Shown here: positions 61,601 to 64,000 of the stretch, one piece after another
Layout: every line of letters begins with the position of its first letter
How positions within the stretch are numbered: position 1 is the stretch's first letter
Assembly (NCBI GenBank): GCA_030407005.1
Contig: JAUDYN010000003.1
Span: 124,001 to 188,000, forward strand
Direction: 5' to 3'
From: Desarmillaria ectypa
Lineage: Eukaryota > Basidiomycota > Agaricomycetes > Agaricales > Physalacriaceae
Length of the DNA stretch: 64,000 nucleotides
Translations under genes and position numbers: made by a program
The notes under the pieces: generated by a model
Told to the model about the DNA's origin: nothing
What the model saw: the letters and a program-made list of their open reading frames with translations, nothing else
Databases searched by the model: none

Positions 61601-62769
61601 AAGGGTAGACGGGAGAAGAGAATGGACGTCGGAGATACATTTAAAAATCCATCTAGTTCTGGCTGAACCCCAGAAGATCAGAAGTCGCGGCATATTCTGT
61701 GTCACGCCGAGTAAAAACAGTTTCAAAATTCAGCCCAAAGCCTTAAGGCAAGCCAACGAAGGTCTACTAGGACCCAGGTCCGAAGCGACATGCATCCAAG
61801 GCGACGCAGAAGTGTAAGGTTAACGCATGTTTCTGGAGTTTATAATAATATCAGGTTGAACGTCATGATAGGCAGAGCAAGTGCACGTGGAAGCCGGGTG
61901 TAAATAAACACTGGTAAAGATGCTGGAGACGACTGGAGATGCCATCGCATAGGACACATGCTGAACTTAAGTCGGCATCTATTCGGAGTTCAGAATTTGA
62001 CCCCCGCCGGTCGCGCAAAGTTGCGCCCACCAGCTACTAGTACGAGTGACCTTTCTACTGCGTAGAATATGGGTCTACCATCACCATTCCAAATCACAGA
62101 AAGTATCAGCTTCATGACCTATCTTCAATGTTATCGGCGTCACTGTCAAGGCTGCAATATTCCCAAGTGCTCTACTGATGTTGCGAAATTCAGATACGTG
62201 GACAAACGGTTTAAGTCATGACCAGGCCATATTTTTCTTGCCTTGTTGTAGATGCAAGTGGGAAAGGATACAAATGCTCGCTAGCGGACACAATTCAGCG
62301 GCACTGACAGCAACCCAACAGGGACTTTCTAGAACCCGAGAACATCTTTGGCCATTCAAGCCTATGCGGGGAACAGTCCGTGCAAACCTCGCGAGCTTAA
62401 CGCAACAGATCGTAGGTCTGCTCTATTACCTTTGACATGGTGTCTTACTCGATTCCGTTATGCAACTGGCGGAGGAACTTTGCAAGGCCTTTAGATATAT
62501 CACTATGAAGCACCCAAAGGCTTTCCTAGCCCGTATGATGCTGTACGTCACGGACTGCAACTTGAATACGTGCCTTCTACTGTCCAAACCGAACATCTCA
62601 ATGTATTCATGGATGTACGTATCTATCTTACGCAGCGAAAACAATCAAATGTGCAGGGCCAAATGAACTGGAAATACTTCTAAAACGGCAATTATAGGGT
62701 ATAGTGCTGTAAGAATCTATCTGGCCTACTAGTAGCCGCGGGGAAGAAGATAACTCGTCCGTGCCCAAG
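58661..62769. other. gene-poor region
   Basis: Four kilobases without a gene I can support. Open frames such as 58891-59241 (+), 60047-60349 (+) and 60769-61176 (-) show no motif, no splice-linked partner and low-complexity or unlikely composition. Confidence 0.4.
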
Positions 62770-63530
62770 CTAGGCCGTCTTCGTTTGCTGTGATGGCTCG
62801 TGCACTTTACCCTGTGTCTCCTTGTTCTCCTTCTCGAGCTCTTTGTCGTCCGCCAATCCAGGATATACAAGATCCCAGGTCGGGAGGGGTGGCCTTTTTG
62901 GTAAGGGCGAATTTCCGCGCCATGGCTTGGGTGACTGGGGGCTAATCGGAAGCTTCGGCGTTCGGGGCGTCACAGGCTTTGGTGTTTTGGGTGTTTTGGG
63001 TGATGTAGGTAGTGTGACTGCCCTAGGCGACGGTGCTGGAGACGACGAGGCGCCACGTTTAAAGATCGCAATGGGCGATGGTATGCCCTTCTTTTTGGGG
63101 CTGATTTTGGATATCTTCTCCTCTGTGAGACGGACGCTGTCGATGAGGGTTTTGAAATTGACTTTTGGCTCTGCGAGAGCGGCTTTGATGAGTTGCTGCT
63201 GAATAGGATCAGCGTTAAGTGGACGGCATTGAGACGGTAAGGACATACATGTTCGCTTGGGCTTCTCAATGCCTTGGCCATTAAAGGCGGGGGAGGTCTA
63301 TTAGCTAGAACCCCAGGACGGGAACGGGGAGTCGCAGGCTTTTTTGGACGCCGCAAAGAGCCCTTTTTCGTTGGTGAAATGTCGGAGGCAATGCCTGGGA
63401 TGAAACAGTCGTCAGAAAGAGAAATGTCACCAAACCCTGTTAGAGTGTGTTCATCATTCTCATCTGGAATAGTGGGAACAGGGGACGGGAGTGTCGTGTG
63501 TATCGATGAGGCAGAGGTGGTACGCGACAT
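62770..63530 (-). CDS. Ser/Pro-rich disordered protein with KEN motif
   Basis: Two exons, 63530-63249 and 63198-62770; 237 codons (236 aa), in phase. The start is the ATG before SRTTSASSIHTT; the frame is open a little further upstream without another ATG. The protein is basic and disordered: many S/T-P sites (SPKTPKTPKPVTPRTPKLPI), KK/RR clusters (GSLRRPKKPATPRSRPG), and one helical stretch (QQLIKAALAEPKVNFKTLID). Near the end it has EKENKE, a KEN box of the kind recognised by the APC/C. No known domain. The composition suggests a nuclear CDK-regulated protein; that is inference. Confidence 0.6.
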
Positions 63531-63954
63531 GATGCGAGATGCCAGAGATGGTAGCGACGACAACTGCAAAGGCAGCGGGTCTTTTTATTCTGAGCTCATG
63601 GTGGGCGTCATCAGTGGCAAAATTCGCATACATTGTCAACAATCGTTGTTCTGTTTATGGACAATGCCATCTCATGTTGTGCCACTAGTGTCCAAGATCG
63701 GAATGACGCTACATTTCCCAGTTGCGAAGGCAGCTTACCTTGAAATGCCACAATAACAGGATCGCCTATTTTTTATCTGCCTTGCCGCCTATCAAGCTGT
63801 TCACACTTCAAAGACGTGTTACCACCATTCGATGAAGTTTATTGCAAGTGACAACTAACTTACGTGCTTCTTTATTTGAAGGGTTTAGCTGAGTTTTTCA
63901 AAAGCTCAGAACGTTTATTTTCGAACTTGTTTGAAAAGGACAGTACGAACAAAT
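63531..63954. other. divergent intergenic region
   Basis: Upstream region of the disordered protein (-) and perhaps of a gene starting at 63955 (+). A frame 63274-63756 (+) is the antisense shadow of the former. Confidence 0.4.
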
Positions 63955-64000
63955 ATGGAGGAGGAGGATCAACCCGAAAATTCTCCGAGAAAACCATCAA
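63955..64000 (+). CDS. Possible start of a further gene (cut by window end)
   Basis: The last 46 bases read MEEEDQPENSPRKPS from an ATG in AT-rich context (AAATATGG). Too short to identify; included because the acidic, hydrophilic start and divergent placement are plausible. Confidence 0.3.
   Translation, partial: MEEEDQPENSPRKPS

Overview
This is eukaryotic nuclear DNA, almost certainly from a mushroom-forming basidiomycete (Agaricomycetes). The reasons are the short (about 45-70 nt) phase-variable introns that split most genes into many small exons, a Zn2Cys6 regulator of basidiomycete type, a DUF6534-like membrane protein, several F-box/leucine-rich relics, and best-matching fungal housekeeping genes. 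No operons, CRISPR arrays, origins or viral genes were seen. All exon boundaries were read by eye from GT/GC...AG signals. For most genes the spliced length is a multiple of three and the reading frame closes, which is the main internal check.

Layout. 1-707 (-) is the 5' part of a Zn2Cys6 regulator that runs off the window. 1844-2346 (-) is a broken F-box gene. 3385-4928 (+) joins a dienelactone-hydrolase-like domain to a SnoaL-like domain. 6379-8334 (+) is an aspartic-protease-like membrane protein without recognisable active-site motifs. 8586-9797 (+) is a GT25-type glycosyltransferase. 10237-10914 holds a Copia gag relic. 11661-15305 (-) is the HECT ubiquitin ligase HUL5/UBE3C in 14 exons. 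16726-16806 (-) is an intron-containing tRNA-Gly. 19748-21522 (+) is a HAL/SAT4-type kinase. 23818-24553 (-) is ribosomal protein eL19, followed by a decayed gene at 25073-25786. 25974-27594 (-) is a mannose-1-phosphate guanylyltransferase of bacterial ManC type.

31079-31924 (-) is an LEA/SMP-like repeat protein. 33070-36105 (+) is a mucin-like membrane protein whose extracellular stalk is built from tandemly duplicated exon-intron units; an inverted partial paralogue lies at 37258-37534. 39531-40066 (-) is a small single-pass membrane protein. 40424-42416 (+) is a MYST histone acetyltransferase (ESA1-like). 43716-44504 (-) is GAR formyltransferase (ADE8), divergent from an AGC-like pseudokinase at 44911-47530 (+). 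47836-48789 (-) is a MYND-finger protein. 50708-52105 (+) is a DUF6534-like membrane protein. 52785-54701 (+) is an F-box-family-like gene with a doubtful frame. 56302-56837 (+) is a small secreted KRE9/KNH-domain protein. 57480-58660 (-) is a decayed leucine-rich gene, and 62770-63530 (-) is a Ser/Pro-rich disordered protein with a KEN motif.

The genes do not form a pathway or an evident biosynthetic cluster. Loose themes are cell surface and glycosylation (GT25, GDP-mannose synthesis, mucin-like protein, KRE9-like protein, protease-like protein) and ubiquitin/F-box biology. The most distinctive structure is the tandem exon-intron array in the mucin-like gene. Long stretches (16.8-19.7, 21.5-23.8, 27.6-31.1 and 58.7-62.8 kb) carry no gene I can support.
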